Shown: positions 19,510 through 28,294, counted from the first letter of the stretch. The stretch is DNA of 64,000 bases from Actinocatenispora sera (GCF_018324685.1 NZ_AP023354.1:3224001-3288000), one strand, 5' to 3'. The notes: generated by a model not told the origin, from the sequence alone. Numbers and translations are program-made.

Positions 19510-20361
19510 ATGCTTCGGTACGAGATCGTCGACGTGTTCACCGACCGGCCCTACGCCGGCAACCCGCTCGCCGTGGTGTTCGGCGCCGACGCGCTGGACG
19601 ACGCCCAGCTGCTGTCGATCGCCGGCGAGTTCAACCTGTCCGAGACCGCGTTCGTGCTGCCGGCGGCCGCCGGAGGCAGCTACCGGGTGCGCATCTGCAC
19701 GCCGCAGACCGAGCTGCCGTTCGCCGGCCACCCCAGCGTCGGCACCGCCGCCACCCTGGTACGGCTCGGCCGGCTCGCGGCGGGAGCGCTGATCCAGGAG
19801 TGCGGCGCGGGCAACCTGCCGGTCGAGGCGACCGCGCAGCGGGCCACGCTGACCGGTGGCGAGCCGAGCGTCGGGCCCGACCTCGACCCGGCGCCCTACC
19901 TCGACGCCGTCGGGCTGACCGCCGCCGACCTCGCCGGCCCGGCGCCGCGGCTCGCCGGTTCCGGGATCGACTCGGTACACCTGCTGGTGCGACCGGACGC
20001 GCTGGCCCGCACCGCGCCCGAGGTGGCGAAGATCCGCGCGGCGGCACACACCATCTCGGTCAGTGCCTGGGATCCGGCCACCGCCACCTCCCGGGCCCGG
20101 GTGTTCGCCGGCGATCTCGGCGTACCGGAGGATCCGGCGACCGGCTCGGCGGCGCTGGCGCACGGCGCGTACCTGGTGGCGGTCGGGCTGCTCCCGGCCG
20201 ACGGCGTCACCGGCTACACCGTCCGGCAGGGCGTCGAGATGGGTCGACCATCCACACTGGAATGTGAGGTCACCGCGGTTGCCGGCCGCGCCACCCGCTG
20301 CCGGGTCACCGGCGAGGTCGTCCCCGTCGCCGCGGGCGAACTGCGCGAACCACCGCGCTGA
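19510..20361 (+). CDS. PhzF-family isomerase/epimerase
   Basis: The 283-aa protein has the PhzF hallmarks: FTDRPYAGNPLAVVF at the start, the catalytic Glu in FNLSETAFVLP, the RICTPQTELPFAGHPSVGTA motif and the second-domain EDPATGSAALAHG. The family folds like diaminopimelate epimerase and includes PhzF, which isomerises a phenazine precursor. No phenazine genes are near, so this is one of the many PhzF-like proteins of unknown substrate. The ATG at 19510 gives the standard length. Confidence 0.93.
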   Translation: MLRYEIVDVFTDRPYAGNPLAVVFGADALDDAQLLSIAGEFNLSETAFVLPAAAGGSYRVRICTPQTELPFAGHPSVGTAATLVRLGRLAAGALIQECGAGNLPVEATAQRATLTGGEPSVGPDLDPAPYLDAVGLTAADLAGPAPRLAGSGIDSVHLLVRPDALARTAPEVAKIRAAAHTISVSAWDPATATSRARVFAGDLGVPEDPATGSAALAHGAYLVAVGLLPADGVTGYTVRQGVEMGRPSTLECEVTAVAGRATRCRVTGEVVPVAAGELREPPR

Positions 20362-20500
20362 CCGACATCCACCGCGGCGCCGCCCCCACGACGCGATCGG
20401 CCGGCCCCGCCAGTGGTGTCGCCGCCCGCCGACCGCGTGCGTTGCCGGCCATCGTCAACGCCGCGCGGGTCGGCGGCGGCGTGGCGGCCGGCCGCTCGGG

Positions 20501-21010
20501 TCAGCGGCGGCGCGGGGTGCGGTGCAGGTGGAACGGGGTTGCGGTGCGCCGCGCCGCCGGCGTCTCCGGCGCCGGTGCGGCAAGCGATGCGTCGGGCAGC
20601 GGCGCCGGCGCACCGGCCGGCGTCAGCCGCGACACCACACATTCGGCTGCCCAGCGCGCCCCGGTGTCCTCGTCCGCGGGCAGGTTGAGCCGCTTGGCCG
20701 CGAGTTGCGGGACCACCCGCTCCCATTCCTCGCCGCCCGGCTCGACCCGCCGTACCGACGCCGGCCAGGTCACGATCCGTCCGCCGCTGTCGCCGCGTGC
20801 GGTCACCGTGCACCGCTGCGCCTCCGCCAGCCCCGGCACCGGCTGCTCGCCCGGCCCGGACACCACGTACAGCGCGCCGTCCAGCCACGCGCACCACACC
20901 GTGCTGGCCTGCTCCGGCGGCCGGCCGGGCAACTCGGCGAGCCACGCCACCGACGCCTTCCGCATCGCCTCGACGACCAGCGGTACCGGTTCCTCCGGGG
21001 AGTTCGTCAC
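20501..21010 (-). CDS. Uncharacterised protein, possibly flavin split-barrel-like
   Basis: This 169-aa protein begins with a helix (VPLVVEAMRKASVAWLAEL), then strands with STVWCAWLDGALYVVSGPGEQPVP and CTVTARGDSGGRIVTWPASV. The order resembles the PNPOx-like split barrel, but the flavin-binding residues are not clear. The C-terminal 40 residues are Pro/Ala-rich and look disordered. AGGATGG lies before the GTG at 21010. It runs in the same direction as the AMMECR1 gene, 47 bases downstream of it, so both may be one unit. Confidence 0.7.
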   Translation of the reverse strand: MTNSPEEPVPLVVEAMRKASVAWLAELPGRPPEQASTVWCAWLDGALYVVSGPGEQPVPGLAEAQRCTVTARGDSGGRIVTWPASVRRVEPGGEEWERVVPQLAAKRLNLPADEDTGARWAAECVVSRLTPAGAPAPLPDASLAAPAPETPAARRTATPFHLHRTPRRR

Positions 21011-21057
21011 CGCACCATCCTGACCGATCCGGGCCCAACCGTCAGCCGCGCCGCCTG

Positions 21058-21684
21058 TCACCGGCCGAGCGGGCCGCGCGGCGCACGATCGTGGAACTCG
21101 ACCGTGCGGTACCGGCTCGCGGCGAGTCCCGCCGGCCAGCCGCCGGCCGGCCAGCCGCCCTTGACCAGCAGCCGGTCCAGGAACACGGCCGGATCGGCGA
21201 TCTTCGCCCACACCGCCGGCAGGAACGTCGAGCGCCGCACCCCGTCGGTCAACACCAGGCCGTCGATGCCCGGACGCAGCGCGGCGAGCAGCTCCGCCCG
21301 GCCGGCCACCGCCAGCGGCTCGGCCGGGGTCAGCACCGACACCTCGACGTCCAGCTCCGGCCAGTCGTCCGCGGACACCGGCGGCAGCCGCGGGTCACGC
21401 ATCGCCCGGGCCGCGTTGCGGGCCACGTCCAGAAACAGCGGCCGCACCGGCCGCAGCGACCCGATGCAGCCGAGCAGCCGGCCGCGCCGCTCCAGCGTCA
21501 CGAACGACGCCCCCGGCTCCGACAGCACGGGCTCCCCGGGCGGCGCCACCGCGGGCTCGGCGCCGACCAGGCGGCGCCGTACGGTCTCCACCGCCAGCCC
21601 GGTCAGCGCCGCGCCCTGCGCCTCGGTCAGCGTGCCGGCACCCGCCACCCGCTCGCTCGGTTCGGCTTCTGGGTCGATTGTCAT
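21058..21684 (-). CDS. amrA: AMMECR1-domain protein
   Basis: The 208-aa protein has the AMMECR1 hallmark LGCIGSLRP (the conserved LRGCIG-like motif), then DPRLPPVSADDWPELDVEVSVLTP and the C-terminal RRSTFLPAVWAKI..FLDRLLVKGGWP. This is the AmrA component of the AmmeMemoRadiSam set. The Memo and AmmeMemo-type radical SAM partners are not next to it; the radical SAM gene 2 kb away belongs to another family. The role is unknown. The symbol reflects domain identity only. Confidence 0.88.
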   Translation of the reverse strand: MTIDPEAEPSERVAGAGTLTEAQGAALTGLAVETVRRRLVGAEPAVAPPGEPVLSEPGASFVTLERRGRLLGCIGSLRPVRPLFLDVARNAARAMRDPRLPPVSADDWPELDVEVSVLTPAEPLAVAGRAELLAALRPGIDGLVLTDGVRRSTFLPAVWAKIADPAVFLDRLLVKGGWPAGGWPAGLAASRYRTVEFHDRAPRGPLGR

Positions 21685-21938
21685 GATTCACCCGCAGCTT
21701 TCCGATCGATGAGGCCGATCCACGGCGCCGTCCCGGCGGTGGCCCCCAGCACCGTGGTACCGCACCCGGTCCACTCCCGCCACCGCGGTTCACCGGGTCG
21801 GCCGACCCGGCATCCGGATGCCGCCGGCGCGGCCAAACGCCGTACCGGACCGGGTCGGACACCGTAGGTTCGCACTACCGCGGAGAAGGGCCGCGCGAGT
21901 CGTTGCGCCGTCGCGCACGGAAAAGGGAGGATCACGGC

Positions 21939-22739
21939 ATGACCGACCAGACGAGGCAGGACCTCCCGGCTCCGCTGACCGACGACCTGACCGGGCGCAC
22001 CGCCCTGGTCACCGGCGCCGGCAGCCCCAACGGCATCGGCTTCGCCACCGCTCGCCGGCTGGCCGCGATGGGTGCCCAGGTGGCGATCGTGTCCACCACC
22101 CGCCGCATCCACGACCGGGCCAAGGAACTCGGCGCCACCGGCTTCGTCGCCGACCTCACCGACGAGTCGGAGGTCGGCGCGCTCGCCGACGCGGTCACCG
22201 ACCAGCTCGGCGACGTCGACGTGCTGGTCAACAACGCCGGTCTCGCCTCCAAGACCAGCCCGGAGGTGTTCCGGCCGGTCACCCAGCTCAGTCACGAGCA
22301 GTGGCGGGCCGAACTGGACCGCAACCTGACCAGCGCGTTCCTGATGAGCCGGGCGGTGGTCGGGGCGATGGCCGAACGCGGCTGGGGCCGGGTCGTCAGC
22401 GTGTCCGCCACCGAAGGGCCGATCAACGCGATGCCCACCGAAGGCGCGTACGCCGCGGCCAAGGCCGGCGTGCTCGGCCTGACCCGGGCGCTGTCGATGG
22501 AGCTGGTCGCCGACAACGTCACCGTCAACGCGGTCGCCCCCGGGCTGGTGCACACCGACGCGTCCACCCTCACCGAACTGCGGCAGGGCCTCGACACACC
22601 GATGGGGCGGCCCGGTACCGCCGACGAGGTCGCCGCCGTGATCGCGTTCCTGTGCACCCCGTCGGCCTCGTACGTCACGGGGCAGCTGATCGTGGTCGAC
22701 GGCGGCAACAGCATCCGCGAGTCGCACTACCGCGGCTGA
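21939..22739 (+). CDS. Short-chain dehydrogenase/reductase (3-oxoacyl-ACP reductase-like)
   Basis: The 266-aa enzyme has a classical SDR Rossmann motif ([12 protein letters not shown]), NNAG at about residue 95, the catalytic Ser in VVSVSATEG and YAAAK as the Tyr/Lys pair, then the PG motif [10 protein letters not shown]. It should reduce or oxidise a carbonyl/alcohol with NAD(P). AAAAGGGAGG stands eight bases before the ATG, an unusually good ribosome site for this window. It has no operon partner, and the substrate cannot be stated. Confidence 0.93.
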   Translation: MTDQTRQDLPAPLTDDLTGRTALVTGAGSPNGIGFATARRLAAMGAQVAIVSTTRRIHDRAKELGATGFVADLTDESEVGALADAVTDQLGDVDVLVNNAGLASKTSPEVFRPVTQLSHEQWRAELDRNLTSAFLMSRAVVGAMAERGWGRVVSVSATEGPINAMPTEGAYAAAKAGVLGLTRALSMELVADNVTVNAVAPGLVHTDASTLTELRQGLDTPMGRPGTADEVAAVIAFLCTPSASYVTGQLIVVDGGNSIRESHYRG

Positions 22740-22760
22740 GCCGATCGCCTGCCGGCCGGG

Positions 22761-23261
22761 TCAGCCGCCGAACAGGCCGGTGAGCACCGGCAGCACGAAG
22801 CTGTAGCCGTCCGAGCCGCTGTCGTAGCTGCTGCTGCTCGCCGTCGCACCCACGATCAGCACCAGGAAGCCGATGTAGCCGAGGCAGCCCAGCACGTACA
22901 GCCCGGCGAAGACGTAGCCGACGATCAGCCCGGCGATGGCCAGCCCGTCGCCCTGCTCGCCGGAGACCCTGATCTGCTTCTTCGCGATGTGCCCGAAGAT
23001 GATGCCGAGTATCGACCCGATGATCGGCACCACGAAGGCGCCACACAGCGCGCAGACCAGCGAGGCGATGGCCATCGAGTTGGTCGTGGTCGACTGCACC
23101 TGGTAGCCGTAGCCGGCCTGGCCGTACGGCGGCGGCCCGTACGGCGGCGGCGGCCCGTACGGCGGGGGCTCGCTGCCGGAGGGCAGCGCGTACGGCGAGT
23201 AGGGCTGCTCGTCGTAGTAGGGGCCGCCCGGTGGCTCGCCCTGGGGCGTTGGCCAGCTCAT
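22761..23261 (-). CDS. DUF4190 membrane protein
   Basis: The 166-aa protein begins with a Pro/Tyr/Gly-rich cytoplasmic region containing the repeat PPPYGPPP. A DUF4190 pair of membrane helices follows (MAIASLVCALCGAFVVPIIGSILGIIFGHIAKKQI and GLAIAGLIVGYVFAGLYVLGCLGYIGFL). Such proteins are common in actinomycetes and have no known function; Pro/Tyr-rich tails often drive protein-protein contact. AAGGA lies nine bases before the ATG. Confidence 0.88.
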   Translation of the reverse strand: MSWPTPQGEPPGGPYYDEQPYSPYALPSGSEPPPYGPPPPYGPPPYGQAGYGYQVQSTTTNSMAIASLVCALCGAFVVPIIGSILGIIFGHIAKKQIRVSGEQGDGLAIAGLIVGYVFAGLYVLGCLGYIGFLVLIVGATASSSSYDSGSDGYSFVLPVLTGLFGG

Positions 23262-23491
23262 CGGTGTGTCCTTCCGTGCCAGCCCCGTTCGGAGCGTGAC
23301 CCGTCTCGCCCGAGCGCAGACCGGGTCCTGTGGGGGTGCGCCCGAGGTTACCTGTCGCGTGCACGTCGACGCTCGTGGCACGGACGTGTCCGGCGTTGTC
23401 GGTCAGCCGGGCGGGCCCGGCACGCCACTGCCCTCCGCCAGCCGGCGCGCACGGGCGACTCGCCTCGCTCGGCCGGGGTTCCCGACGCGCT

Positions 23492-25123
23492 CTAGACCAG
23501 GCGCAGCTGTTCTGCCGGCGGCGCCTGCGGGGCGGTGTCGCCGACTTCGCGAAAGTTGCCGGCCGACCGGTCCGGCAGCCCGTGCCGGCGGCACGCGGAC
23601 CGCACCCGGGCGACGACGGTGCGCTGGTAGGCGGCCGGGGCGTAGCTGCCGTTGCGGTAGAGCCGCCGGTACGGCTGGACCAGTCGCGGGAAGTGCCGCT
23701 CCAGGAACGCCTGGTACCACTCGCGGGCACCGGGTCGCAGGTGCAGCACGATCGGCGTGATGCTGGTGACGCCCGCCTCGACCAGCGCCGCCACGGTGCG
23801 GTCCAGCTCGGCCTCCTGGTCGGTGAGGCCGGGCAGGATCGGTGCCATCAGCACCGAGCAGCCGATGCCCGCGTCGGTGAACCGGCGGACCAGGTCGAGC
23901 CGGCGTGACGGCGCCGGGGTGCCCGGCTCGACCAGCCGCCACAGCGTCTCGTCCAGGAACCCGATGGAGAAGGCGACCGACACGTCGGTGACCGCCGCGG
24001 CCTGGGTGAGCAGGTCCTGGTCTCGCTGGATCAGCGTGCCCTTGGTCAGGATCGAGAACGGGTTGGCGTGGTCGCGCAGCGCGCCGAGGATCTCGCGCAT
24101 CAGCCGGTAGCGCCCCTCGACCCGCTGGTACGGATCGACGTTGGTGCCCATCGCGATCGGCTCGCCGCACCACCGGGGCGAGGCCAGCTCGCGCCGCAAC
24201 AGTGCCCCCGCATTGACCTTCACGATGATCTTCGAATCGAAGTCGTGCCCCGCATCCAGATCCAGATAGGTGTGCGTGTTCCGGGCGAAGCAGTTGTGGC
24301 TGACCACGCCGTTCGCGAGGAAATCCCCGGTTCCGGTGGTGATGTCGTACATCACGCGTTCCTCGGCGAGATCCTCGATCGAGACGACCCGCAGATCCGC
24401 GCCGCACTCGACCCCGGTACCGATCGGCGTCCGCACAGGGTCGACCGGGTACAGGTGCGTCGCAAGGGCCCCGTCGCCTCGGCTGGTACCGGACCGGTAC
24501 CCGCGGCGGTGGTCCGGCCGTGCGGCGGCCGGGACGGGATGCGAACCGAGGCCGAGCAACGTGTCGCCGGTGCCGAGGTGCGGCCGCCGTGCGGAGCCGC
24601 CCGCCGCTTCGCGGACGTGTTTCCAGCCGCGCTCGGTCAGGAACCGGTGATCGCCGCTGGCCACGATGGTCGTGCCGTCGGCGAGCGTGACCCGGTGCGC
24701 CCGCTTCACGGTGCGCCAGTGCGCCAGCACCCGGGTCGGGACGTATCGCCGGTCGACGCCGTCCCGGCGGGTTCCGCAGATCTGGTCACCGACGTGTAGC
24801 TCGGCGATCGGGCGCGAACGCCCGTCCGCGAGCAGCACCCGTGTCGCGCCGTCCAGGCAGTAGACGCAGGCATGGGTGCAGCCCCGGTAGGGGTTGATGG
24901 TCCAGCGGAAGGGCATGGCCGACTCGCCGGGGACGCGGTTGATCAGCGACTTGGCCTGGATCTCGATCGCCATCGCGTCTTCGGTGCCGGCGATGACCGG
25001 CCCGGTCGGGGCGAGGTGCAGGCCCGCCCGACCCGAACCGCGCCGCTGCGCCGCCGGATCGGGCAGGTCGAGCGGCAACGCCTGCTCGGCCAGGTGGTCG
25101 GCCCGCTGCTGTTCCCAACGCAT
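23492..25123 (-). CDS. Rv2578c-family radical SAM protein interrupted by an intein
   Basis: The 543-aa precursor splices to about 354 aa. The extein is a COG1533/SplB-like radical SAM protein. Its cluster motif CxxxCxxC is split: YRGCTHACVY is before the intein and CFARNTHTY after it, so splicing restores the third Cys. Other extein motifs are ALLRRELASPRWCGEPIA and TKGTLIQRD. The substrate is unknown; SplB relatives repair DNA. The ATG at 25123 is preceded by GGAGGG one base away; an ATG at 25132 is the alternative. A perfect LexA box lies ten bases upstream of the start, so DNA-damage induction is likely. Confidence 0.92.
   Translation of the reverse strand: MRWEQQRADHLAEQALPLDLPDPAAQRRGSGRAGLHLAPTGPVIAGTEDAMAIEIQAKSLINRVPGESAMPFRWTINPYRGCTHACVYCLDGATRVLLADGRSRPIAELHVGDQICGTRRDGVDRRYVPTRVLAHWRTVKRAHRVTLADGTTIVASGDHRFLTERGWKHVREAAGGSARRPHLGTGDTLLGLGSHPVPAAARPDHRRGYRSGTSRGDGALATHLYPVDPVRTPIGTGVECGADLRVVSIEDLAEERVMYDITTGTGDFLANGVVSHNCFARNTHTYLDLDAGHDFDSKIIVKVNAGALLRRELASPRWCGEPIAMGTNVDPYQRVEGRYRLMREILGALRDHANPFSILTKGTLIQRDQDLLTQAAAVTDVSVAFSIGFLDETLWRLVEPGTPAPSRRLDLVRRFTDAGIGCSVLMAPILPGLTDQEAELDRTVAALVEAGVTSITPIVLHLRPGAREWYQAFLERHFPRLVQPYRRLYRNGSYAPAAYQRTVVARVRSACRRHGLPDRSAGNFREVGDTAPQAPPAEQLRLV
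24293..24859 (-). other. Mini-intein within the radical SAM gene
   Basis: The 189-residue insertion (precursor residues 89-277) begins with Cys in block A (CLDGATRVLLADGR, PIAELHVGD). It has a block B-like TTIVASGDHRFLT and ends with block F/G (VMYDITTGTGDFLANGVVSHN), followed by Cys as the +1 extein residue. All residues for standard splicing are present: Cys1, block B His, His-Asn and Cys+1. The space between blocks is too short for a LAGLIDADG endonuclease, so it is a mini-intein that cannot home by itself. Confidence 0.92.
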
Positions 25124-25132
25124 GCCCTCCAT

Positions 25133-25148
25133 TCGAACACACGTTCGA
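25133..25148. promoter_or_regulatory. LexA (SOS) box
   Basis: TCGAAC-ACAC-GTTCGA is a perfect 16-bp match to the actinobacterial/Gram-positive LexA operator TCGAAC-N4-GTTCGA. It lies ten bases upstream of the radical SAM start codon, where a bound repressor would block transcription. I recall Rv2578c being listed among LexA-controlled genes in M. tuberculosis, which fits. Confidence 0.85.
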
Positions 25149-25469
25149 TCCATCGTCCACCGAAACGGCTGATCCGATCGCCGCGAAGGGCGAGCCTGAC
25201 CTGCCCGGACCGGCGCCGGCTGCGCGACGTGCCGGCCGCGCCGCACGTGCCGGCCGCCGGTACGGCGGAAACGGTCGCTGGGAAATTCGGCGGGTGGACG
25301 AGCTGCGCAGGATCTTCGACCAGGCCGGGTGCCGGGGCACGATCCGGGTGTCGTCGTCGACCGACGGCGCCTCGGCCTGAGCGGCCGCGGCGACCGGTGC
25401 CGAGCCGGTGTCGGGGGACACCGGCGTCTTCGGTGGCCGGGGAAACCGAACAGGGGCAGGATTGGCGGT
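25149..25469. other. Intergenic region between radical SAM and DCC genes
   Basis: These 321 bases separate two divergent genes. Apart from the promoter that must accompany the LexA box at the left edge and the AGGGGCAGG ribosome site at the right edge, I see no convincing gene or RNA. Open frames here have the composition of shadows. Confidence 0.5.
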
Positions 25470-25853
25470 ATGACCGGCGATCGCCCCACGTTTCTGTTCG
25501 ATGGCGACTGCGCGTTCTGCTCGAGCTGCGCGGGGTTCATCGAGCGGCACATCCCGACCCGGGCCGCCGTGCTGCCCTGGCAGCGGGTCGACCTCGACGC
25601 GCTCGGCGTCAGCCAGCAGCAGGTCGACGAGTCGGTGCAGTGGATCGACGCGGCCGGAGTCGCGTCCGGGCCGGACGCGATCGCCCGGCTGCTGCGCGAT
25701 GCCGGTTCGTTCTGGCGGCCGCTGGGCGTGGTGCTCGGCGCGCCGCCGGTGCGCTGGCTGGCCTGGCCGGTGTACCGGTGGATCTCCCGGCACCGTGACC
25801 TGATGCCCGGCGGTACCGCCGCCTGCGCGCTCCCCGCCGCCGACCGCCACTGA
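25470..25853 (+). CDS. DCC-family thiol-disulfide oxidoreductase
   Basis: The 127-aa protein begins with FLFDGDCAFCSSCAGFI. The DxDCxxC segment (DGDCAFC) gives the DCC family its name, with two cysteines in CxxC spacing as a likely redox pair. It ends with the family's WPVYRWISRHRD segment. Related proteins are often neighbours of HTTM membrane proteins, and one lies convergent 92 bases downstream. It probably acts on thiols near the membrane; the substrate is unknown. Confidence 0.9.
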   Translation: MTGDRPTFLFDGDCAFCSSCAGFIERHIPTRAAVLPWQRVDLDALGVSQQQVDESVQWIDAAGVASGPDAIARLLRDAGSFWRPLGVVLGAPPVRWLAWPVYRWISRHRDLMPGGTAACALPAADRH

Positions 25854-25902
25854 CCACCGCCGATCCGCGACTGACCCGCCGCCGACCCGCCGCCGACCAC
25901 TG
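25837..25902. repeat. 20-bp degenerate tandem repeat at the end of the DCC gene
   Basis: CCGCCGACCGCCACTGACC at 25837-25855 contains the stop codon (TGA 25851-25853). It is followed at 25857-25876 by CCGCCGATCCGCGACTGACC, which has the same TGA, and then by a third, more degraded copy. This resembles the end-of-gene duplications elsewhere in the window. Confidence 0.55.
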
Positions 25903-25945
25903 GCCCGCCCCGCCCACCGGCTGGCGCCGGCCGAGCCAGACGACG

Positions 25946-26821
25946 CTAGCCGGGCAGCGGGGGAGCGGGGTCGGTGCCGCGGCGCAGCAGCCGGGCCGCC
26001 CAGCGCACCGGCCGCACCCGCTCCAGCGGCAGGAAGCTCGTCATCGCGATCAGGTGCGGGACGAAGCTGATCGTCACCGCCGCGAACACCATCAGGTGGA
26101 ACGCGTACATCAGCGCGACCTGCAGGTAGTACCAGCGGCCGCGGAGCAGGAACACGACCGGTGTGGTCAGCTCGAACGCGACGATCAGGAACTGCACCAC
26201 GACCAGCAGATGCGGTACGTGGGTGGACCACTCGACGAGTTCCGTGCCGCGGCGCAGCACCGCGCGGGTCATGGTGGCGCCGGTCAACCACTCCAGCCCG
26301 CCGAACCGGAACTTCGCCCAGGACGACAGGAAGTAGGTGGCGACCACCGCGAGCTGGGTGCACCGCAGCGCCCACCCGGCCCGCTCCGACCGGGTCGGGT
26401 CGCCGTGCCGCGCGGCACCGACGGTCGGCAGTACGGCCAGCGCCACCAGCAGGTCGAACCGGTCGTGGTCGACCTTGCCGTAGCTCATCGCGACGAGCAT
26501 CCACTCCAGGTACAGCGCGAAGACGAGCCAGCCGAGCAGCCGGGGCGCGCGACCGGTGGCGGCCAGCAGCGCGGCCGCCAGCAGTACCCAGAACAGGGCG
26601 GTGATCAGCAGGTGTCCGGGGGTGGGCAGCGGCAGCAGCCGGCCGATCAGCAGCGGCTGGTAGAGCGTGCCCGGCACGTCGGCGTGCAGCCGTACCCACG
26701 GCGTGAACAGCACCAGGTCGGCGGCCACGAACAGGTAGACGAGGGTACGGAACGCGGCGATCCGGCCCAGCGGCATCGGGCTGGTGAACCAGCGCCCGAG
26801 CGCGCGAACGGCCGCGGTCAC
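25946..26821 (-). CDS. HTTM (vitamin K-dependent carboxylase-like) membrane protein
   Basis: This 291-aa protein has about six membrane helices. It shows the HTTM pattern: PLGRIAAFRTLVYLFVAADLVL at the start, then LEWMLVAMSYGKVDHDRFDLLVALAVLP, YFLSSWAKFRFGGLEWL and the FHLMVFAAVTISFVPHLIAM segment. HTTM proteins are related to the membrane part of gamma-glutamyl carboxylase, but the bacterial forms are uncharacterised. The GTG at 26821 overlaps the stop of the upstream gene by four bases (GTGA), so translation is coupled to it. Confidence 0.88.
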   Translation of the reverse strand: MTAAVRALGRWFTSPMPLGRIAAFRTLVYLFVAADLVLFTPWVRLHADVPGTLYQPLLIGRLLPLPTPGHLLITALFWVLLAAALLAATGRAPRLLGWLVFALYLEWMLVAMSYGKVDHDRFDLLVALAVLPTVGAARHGDPTRSERAGWALRCTQLAVVATYFLSSWAKFRFGGLEWLTGATMTRAVLRRGTELVEWSTHVPHLLVVVQFLIVAFELTTPVVFLLRGRWYYLQVALMYAFHLMVFAAVTISFVPHLIAMTSFLPLERVRPVRWAARLLRRGTDPAPPLPG

Positions 26822-27315
26822 CGGGCCCGCCAGGTGGCCTCGGTACGTTCGGTGTAGGCGCCGGTGGGCCGGCCGTCGCGCAGCGCCAGCAGCCGGACCA
26901 CGACGTCGATGCGCACCAGCCGCGGCGCGTCCGGCTGGCGCCGGTGGTACGCGGTGGCGATCGCGCCGAGCAGCTCCGGGTGCTGCTCGATGCGCGGCAG
27001 CTGCCCTTCCAGCTCGGCGCGGCGGAACCCGGTCTGGGTGTCGGTGAGCTGCAGGTGCCGGCCGGACGCGTCGACCGCGTGCAGCCGGGTGTCGTGCACC
27101 GGCGCGTTCAGCCTGTCGGCGGTCGCGTACATCCGGAACGGGCCGAACGGGAAGTCGTCGTCCTGCCCGACCAGGGTGCCGGCCAGCAGCAGCGCCACAC
27201 CGGCGAGCGCCACCACGACCCGCAGGGCGCGGCCGCGCGGGCTCAGCCGCCGCACCGGCGGGTCGTCCGGTACCTCGTCGCCGGTGCCGGCCCGGGTGGT
27301 GATCTGCCCCTGCAT
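26818..27315 (-). CDS. Single-pass membrane protein coupled to HTTM
   Basis: The 165-aa protein has one membrane helix at about residues 31-49 (LRVVVALAGVALLLAGTLVG) and a soluble domain with DDFPFGPFRMYATADRLNAPV and VRIDVVVRLLALRDGRPTGAYTERTEATW. It is not a named family I know. The GTGA overlap with the HTTM gene makes a partner role for the HTTM protein very likely. The ATG at 27315 has a weak ribosome site, so the start is approximate. Confidence 0.75.
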   Translation of the reverse strand: MQGQITTRAGTGDEVPDDPPVRRLSPRGRALRVVVALAGVALLLAGTLVGQDDDFPFGPFRMYATADRLNAPVHDTRLHAVDASGRHLQLTDTQTGFRRAELEGQLPRIEQHPELLGAIATAYHRRQPDAPRLVRIDVVVRLLALRDGRPTGAYTERTEATWRAR

Positions 27316-27514
27316 GCGCAGAGTCTGGCACGCCGCTCGCACCCGCGGGTGGACCCCTGCCCGCCGTACCGCCACGGTCGACAGGTGTCGTGCCGGCCGG
27401 GCGGGCGGGCGGCCGGTACGGCAGACTTGCCGGCGGTGGCCGGGTACGGTCGCCGCGTCGACGGGCCGTTCGCCGGCCCGGCAGCACATCGTTCCGCTCG
27501 AGGGAGTCGCCGTC

Positions 27515-28294
27515 GTGCCGCTGTTCCGCCGCAACAAGCCGAGCTGGGAGCCGGACTGGCAGACCTTCCCGGGCCGGGTACCGGCGTCCGCGGACCGGCC
27601 GGAGGCCGACGCGATGCTGCACGCCGACCTGGCCGCGGTCGCCGCCGCGCCGGTCGCGGAGCTGCCGGTACGGCTGACGGTGCGGGTCGCCTTCGGCGCC
27701 ACCCGGCCGGACGGCTCGCCGGCGGCGGGCGCGGCGCACCAGCTCTACGTGTTCGAGGACAAGCTGGCCGCCGAGGTGGCCAAGCGCGCCGACGGGCAGT
27801 ACGTGGGCCGGGTGATCAGCGCCGGCGAGTGCACGTTCGTGTTCCAGCTGCCGGCCGAGCCGGGGGAGCTGAAGCTGCCGGCCGGCCCGGAGCTCGCGAC
27901 CGGTCCGGCGGTACCGGTGCAGCACGTCGAGGCCGACCCGGACTGGAGCTACGCGCGGGCGGTGTTCACCAAGGACCCGGCGGCCGAGCAGCGCAGCTAC
28001 AATCGTCCGCTGGTGGCGGCGCTCGTGGCCCGGGGCGACCGGGCGGAAATACCCCGGCCGATCGAGCACTCGGCGCACTTCGCCGACCAGGCCGGCGCCG
28101 GCGCGAGCGGCAAGGAGCTGGGCGCGCTGGGCTACCGGGTCACCGCGAGCACCGATCCGGAGGGCGGCGTCACGCTCACCGCGGTACGGGCCGCGCCGCT
28201 CACCGCCGTCGACGAGGCGTCGGTGCAGGTACAGGCGGTCGTGCAGGCACACGGCGGCGACTACGACGGGTGGGGCAGCGACCTGGTCCGCTGA
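27515..28294 (+). CDS. DUF695/RraB-like domain protein
   Basis: The 259-aa protein begins with a DUF695-like domain (EPDWQTFPGRVPASADRPEADAMLHADL, LTVRVAFGATRPDGSPAAG, HQLYVFEDKL). It ends with a region like the RraB regulator domain (RPIEHSAHFADQ, LGYRVTASTDPEGGVTLTAVRAAPL). RraB inhibits RNase E in E. coli; whether this protein touches RNA decay is unknown. GAGGGA stands about eight bases before the GTG. It is monocistronic as far as can be seen. Confidence 0.78.
   Translation: MPLFRRNKPSWEPDWQTFPGRVPASADRPEADAMLHADLAAVAAAPVAELPVRLTVRVAFGATRPDGSPAAGAAHQLYVFEDKLAAEVAKRADGQYVGRVISAGECTFVFQLPAEPGELKLPAGPELATGPAVPVQHVEADPDWSYARAVFTKDPAAEQRSYNRPLVAALVARGDRAEIPRPIEHSAHFADQAGAGASGKELGALGYRVTASTDPEGGVTLTAVRAAPLTAVDEASVQVQAVVQAHGGDYDGWGSDLVR

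Noticed and set aside
21058-24859. AmmeMemoRadiSam system formed by the AMMECR1 and radical SAM genes
   Set aside because: The radical SAM gene is of the Rv2578c/SplB type, no Memo gene is present, and two unrelated genes lie between.
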